From: Geobacter sp. UBA1603
Lineage (GTDB): Bacteria; Desulfobacterota; Desulfuromonadia; Geobacterales; Pseudopelobacteraceae
Reading direction: 5' to 3'
Assembly: GCA_002322035.1 (NCBI GenBank)
Contig: DCNF01000018.1
Coordinates: forward strand, 1-19,862
Length of the DNA stretch: 19,862 nucleotides
Part shown: positions 1-8,412 of the stretch, piece after piece
Position numbering within the stretch: position 1 is the stretch's first letter
How the letters are laid out: each line of letters begins with the position of its first letter
Notes under the pieces: model-generated
What the model was told of the DNA's origin: nothing
Database searches by the model: none
Seen by the model: only the letters and a program-made list of their open reading frames with translations
Translations under genes and position numbers: made by a program

Positions 1-461
1 GGGTAGAAGGGGGTGGTCTCCTTCTGGGGGATCTCCTGCACCAGGCCGTAGAGTTCGGAGGTGGAGGCCTGGTAGAAGCGGGTTTTCTTTTCCAGGCCGA
101 GGATGCGGATCGCCTCAAGGATGCGTAAGGGGCCGATGGCATCGGCATTGGCGGTGTATTCGGGTGTCTCGAAGGATACCGCCACATGGGACTGGGCGGC
201 CAGGTTGTAGATCTCGTCCGGCTGCACCGACTGGATGATGCGGATCAGGTTGGTGGAGTCGGTCATGTCGCCGTAGTGCAGGACCAGGCGCCGGCCTTTT
301 TCGTGGGGATCCTGGTAGAGGTGGTCGATCCGGTCGGTATTGAACAGCGAGGCCCGGCGCTTGATGCCGTGGACCTCATAGCCTTTCTCAAGCAAAAGTT
401 CCGCCAGGTAGGCGCCGTCCTGGCCGGTGATCCCGGTTATCAGGGCTTTTTTGATTGACAT
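1..461 (-). CDS. gmd: GDP-mannose 4,6-dehydratase, N-terminal part (runs off left edge)
   Basis: The enzyme converts GDP-D-mannose to GDP-4-keto-6-deoxymannose with NADP, the first step to GDP-fucose, GDP-rhamnose and related sugars for surface polysaccharides. About 153 codons are visible of a family near 340-370. The N-terminal Rossmann motif [11 protein letters not shown] (residues 9-19) and the family stretch GIKRRAS (32-38) are present, followed by GDMTD (64-68), NLAAQSHV (86-93) and the active-site segment ASTSELYG (132-139). That segment carries the Thr and Glu of the short-chain dehydrogenase catalytic set; the catalytic Tyr lies beyond the edge. The ATG at 461 is preceded by AGAGGAGA about 5 bases upstream. 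The gene is separated by 110 bases from the GH3 gene on the same strand and has its own plausible promoter. Identification is from motif recognition and is firm. Confidence 0.95.
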   Translation of the reverse strand, partial: MSIKKALITGITGQDGAYLAELLLEKGYEVHGIKRRASLFNTDRIDHLYQDPHEKGRRLVLHYGDMTDSTNLIRIIQSVQPDEIYNLAAQSHVAVSFETPEYTANADAIGPLRILEAIRILGLEKKTRFYQASTSELYGLVQEIPQKETTPFY

Positions 462-484
462 GCCATCTCCTCTATGTGTCAGGT

Positions 485-527
485 ATTATAGAATTAGATC
501 ATATAGCACACTCCATGAGTTAGATCA
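485..527 (-). promoter_or_regulatory. Candidate gmd promoter with a direct-repeat operator
   Basis: On the minus strand a perfect TATAAT hexamer lies at 490-485, about 24 bases before the gmd start. Upstream of it the octamer TGATCTAA occurs twice in direct orientation, at 527-520 and 501-494. The copies start 26 bases apart. No good -35 hexamer sits 16-18 bases from the -10 box, which would suit an activator-dependent promoter bound at the repeats. The -10 match and the repeats are seen directly; the regulatory role is inference. Confidence 0.4.
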
Positions 528-571
528 AACAAAACAGGTCAGCAGCGTGTGTGGGTGCGGCCCGGCGCTTA

Positions 572-2164
572 TCAGGATTCTGCCCGGCTGGCAAAGCGGA
601 TGATACTGTTCACCAGGGATGCATCGACTGTCGCATCGATACGCGGTATTTTTGACTGGCCGCCAAGTTTGCCCCGCTCGGCATCTGACCAGCGGTAGAT
701 CGTATCCTCATCCGTCACGACCACACGGGGGGGCGCTATCCTGCCTTGGCTCCGAAAGCAGGCGTAATCGGCATTCCGTTCGCTGAGGCTGGCATCAAGC
801 CGCAGGGCAGCATTCTGCCGGTCATGGGACAGACCCCGGCCGGCCAGGATCCAGACGTGCCTTCGGCCGGCAATATCGCTGCCGACCATAAACTCTCTCA
901 CCACCCTTCCATCCCGGTTCCGGTTGTAATCGGCAACGGCCTGTTCTACCTCCTCCTGGGTGACCTTCTCTTCCACCTTGTCCAGGACCCGGTCACGGCC
1001 GGCGAACTCAATCAACAAGGGTGACAGTGCCGTAAACCGTATCGTATCGCCGATATGGTACCTCCACAGACCGGAACAGGTAGTGAGGATGACGGCATAG
1101 CGCTGGCCGGTCACGACCTGTTCAAGGGGAATCGCCGGAGCGTCGGCCGCCGGCTTGCCATCATCCCCCAGGTCTTCGAAGCGGACAAATTCGAAGAACG
1201 TGCCGTAATAGGGCGTCAGGCGCATGGACGTATCTCCGGCACACTGGAATCCCATGAAGGCTTCAGACGATGGCAGGAGTTCGATCAGCCGCGGCATGCT
1301 GTCATTGAAGAGCCGGTGAAACTCCGCCAGATAGGGGCTGATCCCGGTGCCGCCATGAATGATCAGCTCCAGGTTCGGCAGCAGTTCGGGCAGGCTCCGC
1401 CCCCCGCCCAGCTCCCGGCAGCGGGTGAGCAGCAGGATGATCCAGGGGGGCACACCGGAAATCGCACGGATGGAGCTGTCTCTGAGCAGCAGCCGGGCCA
1501 TCGCATCCAGCTTTGAAGCCCAGGGCAAGTCTGCAATCTCCAGGGAAGGCTCCACAAAAGGCGCCAGATACCAGGGACGGTAACGCAGGGTAATGGCGCT
1601 CATGTCTCCCGAGACAACCCCGGGCGCCATGCGGTTCAATGCGGTCGATCCGGACATATACAGGATTTTGCCGCCGATGATCTTCGAATCGTGGTTGCTG
1701 TCCAGGTAGCAGGAGATCAGATCAAGCGCCGCACGGCGGTTCTGGGCAAACATCTCGCGGGAAAAGGGTATGAATTTGGTCGGGGCCGTTGTTCCGGAGG
1801 TTTCGCAGAAACGCCTGATCTGCCCGGGCCAGGTGATGTCATGCAGGTTGATCGAGATGCTCCCGTCAGCGGAGCGGGTGTGATGGCCGGCACAATAATC
1901 AGCCCAGAACTGCTGATAGGTCCTGATCGGCACAATCGTGCGGAACTCGTCGTAGGCCTTTTCGAACGGCATTCCGGCAATGCGGGCAAAATCGTAGTCT
2001 GTTCCGAATCGGGTACTGCGCGCCGCCCGGATCAGATCATGGAACAGATCACGCTGTGCTTTACGGGGATCGAGGGACCTGAAATACGCCGCCCGGCTGC
2101 GGGCGGCTCCCACCATGAGTTTTCTGGCAGCCGGAGTTCCGGCAAGCCGTGTGAGCAGCCCCAT
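572..2164 (-). CDS. GH3 (auxin-responsive promoter) family adenylate-forming enzyme
   Basis: 530-residue protein of the GH3 family, whose plant members adenylate a carboxylic acid (jasmonate, indole-acetate) and join it to an amino acid; most bacterial members have no assigned substrate. Family marks seen in order are the P-loop-like ETSGTTAPTKFIPFS (121-135), IIHGGTG (268-274), the LLPSSEAFMGFQ segment (297-308) that matches the family's Y-x-x-S-E region, GLWRYHIGDTIRF (365-377) and FAGRDRVLDKVEEKV (387-401) leading to the C-terminal lid. There is no signal peptide, so it should be cytoplasmic. Its ATG follows directly on the TAG stop of the upstream hydrolase-like gene (TAGATG) and has no strong ribosome site of its own, so translation is probably coupled. 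The reaction is likely ATP-dependent acyl activation; the acceptor and substrate cannot be read from sequence. Confidence 0.88.
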   Translation of the reverse strand: MGLLTRLAGTPAARKLMVGAARSRAAYFRSLDPRKAQRDLFHDLIRAARSTRFGTDYDFARIAGMPFEKAYDEFRTIVPIRTYQQFWADYCAGHHTRSADGSISINLHDITWPGQIRRFCETSGTTAPTKFIPFSREMFAQNRRAALDLISCYLDSNHDSKIIGGKILYMSGSTALNRMAPGVVSGDMSAITLRYRPWYLAPFVEPSLEIADLPWASKLDAMARLLLRDSSIRAISGVPPWIILLLTRCRELGGGRSLPELLPNLELIIHGGTGISPYLAEFHRLFNDSMPRLIELLPSSEAFMGFQCAGDTSMRLTPYYGTFFEFVRFEDLGDDGKPAADAPAIPLEQVVTGQRYAVILTTCSGLWRYHIGDTIRFTALSPLLIEFAGRDRVLDKVEEKVTQEEVEQAVADYNRNRDGRVVREFMVGSDIAGRRHVWILAGRGLSHDRQNAALRLDASLSERNADYACFRSQGRIAPPRVVVTDEDTIYRWSDAERGKLGGQSKIPRIDATVDASLVNSIIRFASRAES

Positions 2165-3244
2165 CTATACCGCCATCTGCAGGCGTGGATACAGGATCTT
2201 GTGGTACCAGCCGTCAATCAGTGAATTATAGGCATCGCAGTGAAAAATCAGGGAGGCGTGGGCTACGCCGTCATCCGGGTTGCCGGACCTGACCGTTTTG
2301 ACGCTGCAGCGGGGAAAGATCTGCTCATGGCAGGAACCCTCACGAAACAGTGCCAGCGTTGGTGACGACTGCACCAGAATGTCATCTTCGCGCTCTGCCA
2401 AAAGCACAAGCACCGGACCAGCAAAGACCGAGCGCCCGGCGTCAGGAAAGCGGAAATCACCCAATGCCCGAACCCGTTCGAACCCGCCGCGGGCAGACGT
2501 CTGTTCAATGACACCGTTGATTTTCCTGCGGATCGAGAGGTGCCGCACCCCCAGAATCCGGTTTTCTGCGCCGGCGTTGAAAAGGGCCTGGAAGCATCGT
2601 CTGGCCCGCTCGATTGTTTTTTTCAGTTCATCATGGTTGTCGGAATCGGCCGCCAGAATTTTTTTGAGGTTATTTTCAAGAATCCGGACCCCCTCACCTT
2701 TGGTACGGCTCGGGCGGATCAGGTCATCGGTGCAGATAACCGGGCTGGCAAGCACCAGTCCACGAATCATCTGATGAATCTGCTCGGGAGCAGTTTTGAG
2801 AAACTCCACCAGCAGGCCGGCCCCAAAGCTTACACCCATGACCAGAGGTTTCTGCCCTTTCCGGTACAGGTCTTCAATCAGGTCGCTCAACTGGGCGGAA
2901 AACATCTGCCGGCAGAAACCGCTGCGGGGGTAATTAAGGTAATAGATCGAGCCGTGACGGCGAAGCATGCTGCGCTGGAACTCTACCGTTTCGGTGGCAT
3001 CGGGCACGAATCCTCCCAGTACGATGGTCGGCACCGTGCCGGCCCCCTTTTCCCGGAAGATCCGGCACCGGGTGGCATGGGCACCCGGATTTCCCGCAAT
3101 CTGTTCGAATTCTCGACGGCGCGATGCAGGAGCGTATGCCGTGATGGCGATGCTGCGCATGATCCCTGCCGCCAGTGTTGCAGCGGATGCTACGACCGGC
3201 CTGACACTGACCATCGTGAGCGGCCTTGCCTGCCCTTCCCTCAT
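2165..3244 (-). CDS. Alpha/beta-hydrolase-like protein, translationally coupled to the GH3 gene
   Basis: I do not recognise a named family, but the fold marks are clear. There is a first-strand segment TIVLGGFVPD, the text SIYYLNYPRSGF, then the nucleophile elbow LVMGVSFGAGLL with Ser in G-x-S-x-G (about residue 139). A late strand GPVLVLLAEREDD could supply the acid, and a C-terminal HASLIFH could supply the catalytic His. This fits an esterase, thioesterase or acyltransferase. The start is set at the ATG at 3244, because AGGAGG (3258-3253) lies 8 bases upstream. A longer reading from the GTG at 3253 would overlap that ribosome site. This gives 359 residues. A weakly hydrophobic N-terminal stretch (about residues 12-35) is not a convincing signal peptide. 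It is the first gene of a two-gene unit with the GH3 enzyme, so a joint role in acyl activation and transfer or hydrolysis is plausible. Confidence 0.75.
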   Translation of the reverse strand: MREGQARPLTMVSVRPVVASAATLAAGIMRSIAITAYAPASRRREFEQIAGNPGAHATRCRIFREKGAGTVPTIVLGGFVPDATETVEFQRSMLRRHGSIYYLNYPRSGFCRQMFSAQLSDLIEDLYRKGQKPLVMGVSFGAGLLVEFLKTAPEQIHQMIRGLVLASPVICTDDLIRPSRTKGEGVRILENNLKKILAADSDNHDELKKTIERARRCFQALFNAGAENRILGVRHLSIRRKINGVIEQTSARGGFERVRALGDFRFPDAGRSVFAGPVLVLLAEREDDILVQSSPTLALFREGSCHEQIFPRCSVKTVRSGNPDDGVAHASLIFHCDAYNSLIDGWYHKILYPRLQMAV

Positions 3245-3252
3245 ACCTGTCA

Positions 3253-3258
3253 CCTCCT
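3253..3258 (-). promoter_or_regulatory. Ribosome binding site that fixes the hydrolase-like start
   Basis: AGGAGG on the minus strand lies 8 bases before the ATG at 3244. It overlaps the GTG at 3253 that would give a three-residue longer reading, so the ATG is the better start. Confidence 0.75.
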
Positions 3259-3265
3259 GCGGAAG

Positions 3266-3325
3266 ATTGTATCGGGTCCATGCATATCATCCCAAGGTTA
3301 CAGCCAATCGTCACATCGGTAACAA
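3266..3325 (-). promoter_or_regulatory. Candidate promoter of the hydrolase-GH3 unit, with Pho-box-like repeats upstream
   Basis: On the minus strand TTGGGA (3295-3290) and TACAAT (3271-3266) are separated by 18 bases. This is a fair sigma-70 match, and it places the transcript start just before the AGGAGG site. Immediately upstream are three 7-mers spaced by exactly four bases: TTGTTAC (3325-3319), GTGACGA (3314-3308) and CTGTAAC (3303-3297). The outer two are each one mismatch from the PhoB half-sites TTGTCAC and CTGTCAC; the middle one is poor. The promoter call is moderate and PhoB control is speculative. Confidence 0.4.
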
Positions 3326-3475
3326 TTTGTCAGGGTTGCGTTGCAGTATGGAAACATAAGGGAGGGCTGGCGCAGTGTCACTCTGCTGTTGCGGTCTATT
3401 TGCCCGATTGTAACAACGGAGCGGCGCTGTTTGCGCTACCATCACACCGTTGTACCGTATTGCGTAGCAGCAGGC

Positions 3476-3490
3476 AGGGGCGCAGCCCCT
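3476..3490 (+). other. Short GC hairpin in the leader of the cyclic-di-GMP gene
   Basis: AGGGGC and GCCCCT pair around a three-base loop (GCA), followed by TTCTGTTTC. The hairpin lies about 15 bases before the GAGGA ribosome site (3506-3510) of the gene starting at 3519. It could be a weak attenuator or an mRNA stabiliser. The T-run is too poor to call it a terminator. The rest of the 3326-3505 gap shows nothing I can name, and no cyclic-di-GMP riboswitch consensus is visible. Confidence 0.3.
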
Positions 3491-3518
3491 TTCTGTTTCA
3501 GATGCGAGGAATCCAGCA

Positions 3519-6164
3519 ATGAACCACAAACAGGACGTCAGTACTACGGCAACCATGTCGCCCCTCAAAATCATACTGCTCTATGCTGCTGTCAGTCTTC
3601 TGTGGATAGCAGCGTCTGACAGCATCGCGGCCTGGCTGGCCGGCGACGTCGACACATTTCAGCAATTCGCTCTCATAAAAGGCTGCCTTTTTGTCATCAT
3701 CACCGCCGGGCTGCTGCACCACCTGATTACGCGCTATTCCCGGGAAATCAATGCATCCCGTGACAGTTTCCAGAACGCCCGTATTCTGGCGGAACAAGAG
3801 ATCGAACAGCTTTCCCACTATGACCCTGAAACAGGCCTGCCAAATCAGACGCTGCTATTGGACCGGCTTCACCAGATTCTGGCCTTGAGCAGCCGTGAAC
3901 GGCGGAAAACCGCTGTAATCTACATCAGCCTGACCGGTTACAAGGGGATTATAGACACGCTTGGCCACCAAGGGGTTATTACGGTCATGCGGGGCATTGC
4001 AGAGCACCTGAACGCGGCGCTTCGTCAGTACGATACCGTGGCCCGGATCCATCGTGATGAATTCGTGATTGCGCTGGGCGGCTCCGTGCAGGATGGAGAC
4101 CTGACAGGGGTATTGAACAAGCTGCAGCACATTTTTGCCATGCCATTGCCGATTGAGGATGGTGAATGCGCCATACCGGCCTGCATCGGCGTGGCCTGTT
4201 TCCCTGCTGACGGCCTTACGGCGGAAGTGCTGCTTCAGAATTCACATATTGCCATGAACCAGGCCCGGCAGAGCGGGATATCGTCACAGTTTTATTCCGA
4301 GTCGATGAACAAAAGGGCGGTCGAACGCTACAGCATTGAGGCCGGGATGCTTCGGGCGATTGACGATGGCGAGTTTTTCCTGTGCTATCAGCCGAAGATT
4401 GCTCTTGAAGACATGTCCGTAATAGGAATGGAAGCGCTGGTGCGCTGGCGCAGGCCCGGTTCGGGCATTGTACCTCCGGACAGCTTTATTCCGGTTGCCG
4501 AGGATAACGGCATGATTGTGCGCCTGGGCGCCTGGGTCCTGCGTGAGGCCTGCCGCCAGAACCGGGAATGGCAGGACAGGGGGCGTGGCCGCCTGCGGGT
4601 CTCGGTCAACATCGCTGCCCGCCAGTTACGTGAGAACCTCTTTGTGGAACAGGTCGTAGACATCCTCGAATCAACCGGTCTGGCACCCGACTGCCTGGAG
4701 CTCGAACTGACCGAAACAGCCGTCATGGCAGACTCTGATGACACGGTCCAGAAACTGCTGAAACTCAAGCAGCTCGGAGTGGCTGTTTCGGTAGATGACT
4801 TCGGGACCGGCTACTCATCGCTTTCCTACCTGAAACACCTGCCGCTGGACACCATCAAGGTGGACCGCTCTTTCGTGCGTGACATTACCAGCGACCTGGA
4901 TGATGCCGCTATCGTCGAGGCGGTGATCGCAATTGCCCACGCACTTAAACTGAACCTTGTGGCCGAAGGGGTTGAGACCGCCGAACAGCTCGAATATCTG
5001 CGCGCCAGAAACTGCCATGCTGCCCAGGGATACCTGTTTTCCAAGCCTCTTGAGGCCAGAGCATACGAGGAGTACCTGCAAAGCGGCGTTGCCGTTGGAA
5101 CTGTCACCGGGCGGACGACCGACGTCACACAGGGCGACACATCCGCAGGGGGGTGTTCTGGTGCCGCACGGGGTGAAAACCGGGCCGGGGCGGTTGAATA
5201 TCTGCAGGATATCTCACTTGGCATCCCTCCGGCACATCCGACTGACAACCTTACGATCGTGCTGAAGCGCTTTCAGACTGACCCCCAGCTCAAAGTGCTG
5301 CCGGTTGTTGACCAGGGCCGGGTTGTGGGAATTCTGAACCGGGCGACCTTTCTGGAAGAGCACGTGATCGGAATGCATGGCTTCGCCTTTCACATCAACC
5401 ACAACAAAAAACTGCGCGACCTTATGAATCCTGTATTCATGACGATTGAATCAACAACCCTGATCAAAGACGCGGCACAATTGATCCAAACCAGCGAGAC
5501 TCGCGTACGGATTGATAACGTCTGCACGACCAGACGGGGAGAGTATCAAGGGGTCGTGGACATCGACCGGTTCATCGCCGCCATCACCGAAATCAACCTG
5601 AAGCTGGCCAAAGGCGCCAACCCGCTGACCGGCCTGCCGGGCAATGAAAGCATCCAGCGCGAGATTGGCAGCCGGCTGGAGAACAGGGTAGCTTTTGACA
5701 TAGCCTACATCGATATTGACAATTTCAAGCCCTATAATGACTACTACGGGTTCCAAAAGGGGGATATTGTCATAAAGGCGCTGGGTGAAATCATCATGCA
5801 CGTTCTCAACACGGAGCATTCGACGTCGTTCTGCGGACATATCGGCGGAGATGACTTTATCCTGATTACCGACCCGCACCTGTCGGAGGCCATTTCGTGG
5901 TCGATCATCCGCGAGTTTGAAGGCCACCGCCCGCAGTTCCACGGGGTGCATGATTTTTCACGGGGCTCATACACAACACCCAACCGCAAAGGTGAAACAG
6001 AAACATTCACCCTGTTATCGCTTTCGATCGGCATTGTGGACACACTGCACACGCCGGTCATTTCCTATGCCCAGCTGGCATCGATCGCGACTGACGTGAA
6101 GAAAGCGGCCAAGAAACAGGCGGGATCATCCGTGGTGATTAACCAGAGAAACCCGGCTCAGTAG
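3519..6164 (+). CDS. Membrane-anchored GGDEF-EAL-CBS-GGDEF cyclic-di-GMP signalling protein
   Basis: 881 residues. Two hydrophobic stretches (about 15-42 and 53-70) form an N-terminal membrane hairpin. A first GGDEF domain (about 95-260) has the signature degraded to HRDEF (178-182), so it is probably not a cyclase. The EAL domain (about 270-520) looks catalytically complete: EALVRW (305-310), Asn364, ELTE (396-399), DDFGTGYSSL (426-435), K447 and VAEGVET (481-487). After a linker come two CBS motifs (about 565-690), which often bind adenine nucleotides. A second GGDEF domain (about 700-875) has GGDDF (776-780), an acceptable active-site variant. The protein should therefore hydrolyse cyclic-di-GMP and may also make it, with the CBS pair as a likely nucleotide sensor. 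The start is the ATG with GAGGA 8 bases upstream. It is a lone gene, convergent with ppk across a 28-base gap. Confidence 0.92.
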   Translation: MNHKQDVSTTATMSPLKIILLYAAVSLLWIAASDSIAAWLAGDVDTFQQFALIKGCLFVIITAGLLHHLITRYSREINASRDSFQNARILAEQEIEQLSHYDPETGLPNQTLLLDRLHQILALSSRERRKTAVIYISLTGYKGIIDTLGHQGVITVMRGIAEHLNAALRQYDTVARIHRDEFVIALGGSVQDGDLTGVLNKLQHIFAMPLPIEDGECAIPACIGVACFPADGLTAEVLLQNSHIAMNQARQSGISSQFYSESMNKRAVERYSIEAGMLRAIDDGEFFLCYQPKIALEDMSVIGMEALVRWRRPGSGIVPPDSFIPVAEDNGMIVRLGAWVLREACRQNREWQDRGRGRLRVSVNIAARQLRENLFVEQVVDILESTGLAPDCLELELTETAVMADSDDTVQKLLKLKQLGVAVSVDDFGTGYSSLSYLKHLPLDTIKVDRSFVRDITSDLDDAAIVEAVIAIAHALKLNLVAEGVETAEQLEYLRARNCHAAQGYLFSKPLEARAYEEYLQSGVAVGTVTGRTTDVTQGDTSAGGCSGAARGENRAGAVEYLQDISLGIPPAHPTDNLTIVLKRFQTDPQLKVLPVVDQGRVVGILNRATFLEEHVIGMHGFAFHINHNKKLRDLMNPVFMTIESTTLIKDAAQLIQTSETRVRIDNVCTTRRGEYQGVVDIDRFIAAITEINLKLAKGANPLTGLPGNESIQREIGSRLENRVAFDIAYIDIDNFKPYNDYYGFQKGDIVIKALGEIIMHVLNTEHSTSFCGHIGGDDFILITDPHLSEAISWSIIREFEGHRPQFHGVHDFSRGSYTTPNRKGETETFTLLSLSIGIVDTLHTPVISYAQLASIATDVKKAAKKQAGSSVVINQRNPAQ

Positions 6165-6192
6165 CCCAAAAAAATGGTGGGGGAATGGTCAG

Positions 6193-8412
6193 TCAGGCGG
6201 GATGGCGCTTACCGGCGCCGTCGTGTGACGCGGCCTGTTTTTTGCGGGCGGATTGTTTTTTTCGATATTTTTGCACGAGCAGGTTGTACAGCACCTGCTG
6301 GACGTCCAATGGCGGGGATTCTTCTCCCTGATGCGACTGTGGCCGGAGGTAGCTTCCGTCAGACTGCATCTCCCATACTGAATAACGATCGGCCAGGTAA
6401 CTGTCGAGCAAGGTGCGCACATCACGAACGGCATCAGGAGCTGCGACCGGGCAGAGAAGTTCCACACGGGTTTCCAGATTACGCTTCATTGCATCGGCCG
6501 AACCGATATAATATTCCTCTTTTCCCCCGTTATGAAAATAGTAGATGCGGGAGTGTTCTACAAAGCGGCCCACCACGCTGATGATTCTGACCGTTTCCGA
6601 CTGGCCGGCCAGGCCGGGCCGCAGACGGCAGCTGTCACGGATAATCAGCTCGATGTTCACTCCTGCCTGCGATGCGGCATACAGTGCAGATACGATGTCA
6701 GGGTCTTCAAGCGCGTTCATCTTGAACTGCAGGTGCCCGCCCCCGCCGTTGGCAGTATGCTGTTCAACCTCACGCGCGATTTTTTCCAGCAGGGCTTTTT
6801 TGAGATGACGGGGCGCCAGCAGCAGCGTGCGAAATGTCCGGCGCGGATTCATGCCGGTAGTCAGAAAATTGAACAGCTCGGTCAGGTCCTGGCCTATATC
6901 GCCATCGCTGGTCAGGAGACCAAGATCACAATAATAACGGGCTTTCAAAGCATGGTAGTTTCCTGTTCCGATGTGCGAATAGCGTGTTATCCCATCAAAG
7001 TCCTGACGAACCACCAGGATAGCCTTGCAGTAGGTTTTCAGTCCGACAACCCCGTAACTGACATGAATACCGGCATCGTTCATGGTTTCAGCCAGACGGA
7101 TGTTTTCAGCTTCATCAAAGCGGGCTTTCAACTCTACCACAACGGCAACCTGCTTGCCGTTGCGTGCCGCTTCCAGCAAGGCGCTGATAACGCTGCTGTC
7201 CCGGGTTGTGCGATAGAGAGTCATTTTGATTGCCCGCACTTTCGGATCGGTGGCCGCCTCATGCAGAAAGCGCTCAACCGATGATGCGAACGATTCGAAT
7301 GGGTGGTGCAACAGAATTGCCCCGGCCTCACGGATAATATGGAAGATGCTGCGTGATGACTGCAGACGGTAATGATCATGAGGGTGAAGAGGGGGAAAGT
7401 GGCTGCCGGGAAGCTCCAGCCGGGCCAGTTCCATCAGATCACTCATGCCGAGAATTGCCGTTGTTTCAACGATATCGCGGTCATCATCGATTTCAAGCTC
7501 TGCGGCCAGGCGACCCTTAAGCTGGGACGGCATGCCATGGGCAAGCTCCAGGCGGACAATCGGTGCAAACCGCCGTTCCTGTAGTCCGGTTTCGATCATG
7601 GCCACCAGATCATCTGCCTCTTCCTCGTCTCTGACACTATTGGCATTTCTGATGACCCGGAACAGACAGCAGTGTACCACCGTCATACCGGGAAAAAGCT
7701 GGTCAAGGTTATTGCAGACCAGATTCTCGATGGTTACAACGTCGTAACTGGTGCCGATCCTGATGAAGCGGGATATTTCCGCCGATACGGGGATCCTTAC
7801 CCTCGCCAGCCAGGTTTCTGGTTCCCCCGGGTAGCGGAGTGACACCAAGAGATTTAAGGACATGTGAGAAATAAAAGGAAACGGATGGGCTGGATCGATC
7901 GATTGCGGAGTCATCAACGGATAAATTGCCTGCCGGAAATATGACCGCAGCCTGTTTTTTATCCGGGAGTTAAGGGCCGCATAATCAACAATGCGCACCT
8001 CATGGGCCGCCAGATCCGTGCGGAGTTCTTCCCAAACCTGCAGGCGCCTGGACTCGAAATCGGCGATGCGCTGATGGCACTCGGCAATCTGCTGGTGGGG
8101 AGTCCTGCCGTCGACAGACAACTCACTGACACCGGCACCGGCCTGCTGTTTCAGGCCGCCGATCCGTTTCATGAAGAACCCGTCCAGATTCGAACTTGCG
8201 ATGGCCAGAAATTTGAGTCGTTCCAAAAGAGGGTTGCGCGGGCTGGACGCTTCGTGGAGAACCCTTTCGTTAAACGAAAGCCAGGTCAGCTCCCGGTTGA
8301 GAAACAATAACGCTGACTGTTTGGAGCGTGACGACATTCGTGATACCGGCAAAGGCGGGGTCTTGTCTGCCTGCACAGGCGATCTGCCGTGGAGTGACCG
8401 TTTACGGCGCAT
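6193..8412 (-). CDS. ppk: Polyphosphate kinase 1
   Basis: It reversibly moves the gamma-phosphate of ATP to inorganic polyphosphate and usually associates with the membrane. With the chosen start it has 739 residues, a normal family length. Features seen are the N-terminal FLNRELTWLSFNERVL, the central MTLYRTTRDS and the phospholipase-D-like region. The phosphorylated histidine is in SHIGTGNYH (about 480) and the second catalytic histidine in EHSRIYYFHNGG (about 620), followed by YIGSADAMKRNLETRVE. The ATG at 8412 is preferred over one at 8472. It has AAGG 8 bases upstream and overlaps the end of the glycosyltransferase gene by only 11 bases (ATGCGCCGTAA). The longer reading would overlap by 71. 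One oddity is Tyr at about 461 in GLKTYCK, where the family usually has His. It is the last gene of the minus-strand run and convergent with the EAL gene. Confidence 0.96.
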   Translation of the reverse strand: MRRKRSLHGRSPVQADKTPPLPVSRMSSRSKQSALLFLNRELTWLSFNERVLHEASSPRNPLLERLKFLAIASSNLDGFFMKRIGGLKQQAGAGVSELSVDGRTPHQQIAECHQRIADFESRRLQVWEELRTDLAAHEVRIVDYAALNSRIKNRLRSYFRQAIYPLMTPQSIDPAHPFPFISHMSLNLLVSLRYPGEPETWLARVRIPVSAEISRFIRIGTSYDVVTIENLVCNNLDQLFPGMTVVHCCLFRVIRNANSVRDEEEADDLVAMIETGLQERRFAPIVRLELAHGMPSQLKGRLAAELEIDDDRDIVETTAILGMSDLMELARLELPGSHFPPLHPHDHYRLQSSRSIFHIIREAGAILLHHPFESFASSVERFLHEAATDPKVRAIKMTLYRTTRDSSVISALLEAARNGKQVAVVVELKARFDEAENIRLAETMNDAGIHVSYGVVGLKTYCKAILVVRQDFDGITRYSHIGTGNYHALKARYYCDLGLLTSDGDIGQDLTELFNFLTTGMNPRRTFRTLLLAPRHLKKALLEKIAREVEQHTANGGGGHLQFKMNALEDPDIVSALYAASQAGVNIELIIRDSCRLRPGLAGQSETVRIISVVGRFVEHSRIYYFHNGGKEEYYIGSADAMKRNLETRVELLCPVAAPDAVRDVRTLLDSYLADRYSVWEMQSDGSYLRPQSHQGEESPPLDVQQVLYNLLVQKYRKKQSARKKQAASHDGAGKRHPA

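Noticed and set aside
2540..3322. A 260-codon plus-strand frame opposite the hydrolase-like gene
   Set aside because: The minus-strand frame has a strong ribosome site, a promoter and a serine-hydrolase motif. The plus-strand protein shows no recognisable family text.
3245..3518. A cyclic-di-GMP riboswitch before the GGDEF-EAL gene
   Set aside because: Such elements are common in Geobacter, but I see neither the GGGCAAACC nor the ACGCAAAGCC core on either strand here.
6165..6192. A bidirectional terminator between the EAL gene and ppk
   Set aside because: The 28-base gap has an A-run but no convincing stem. A five-base GGCGC/GCGCC pair lies inside the ppk C-terminus and lacks a T-run.
6532..7284. 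A 250-codon open frame on the plus strand opposite ppk
   Set aside because: It lies wholly inside the confident polyphosphate kinase frame and shows no domain text. It is an antisense shadow of a GC-rich gene.
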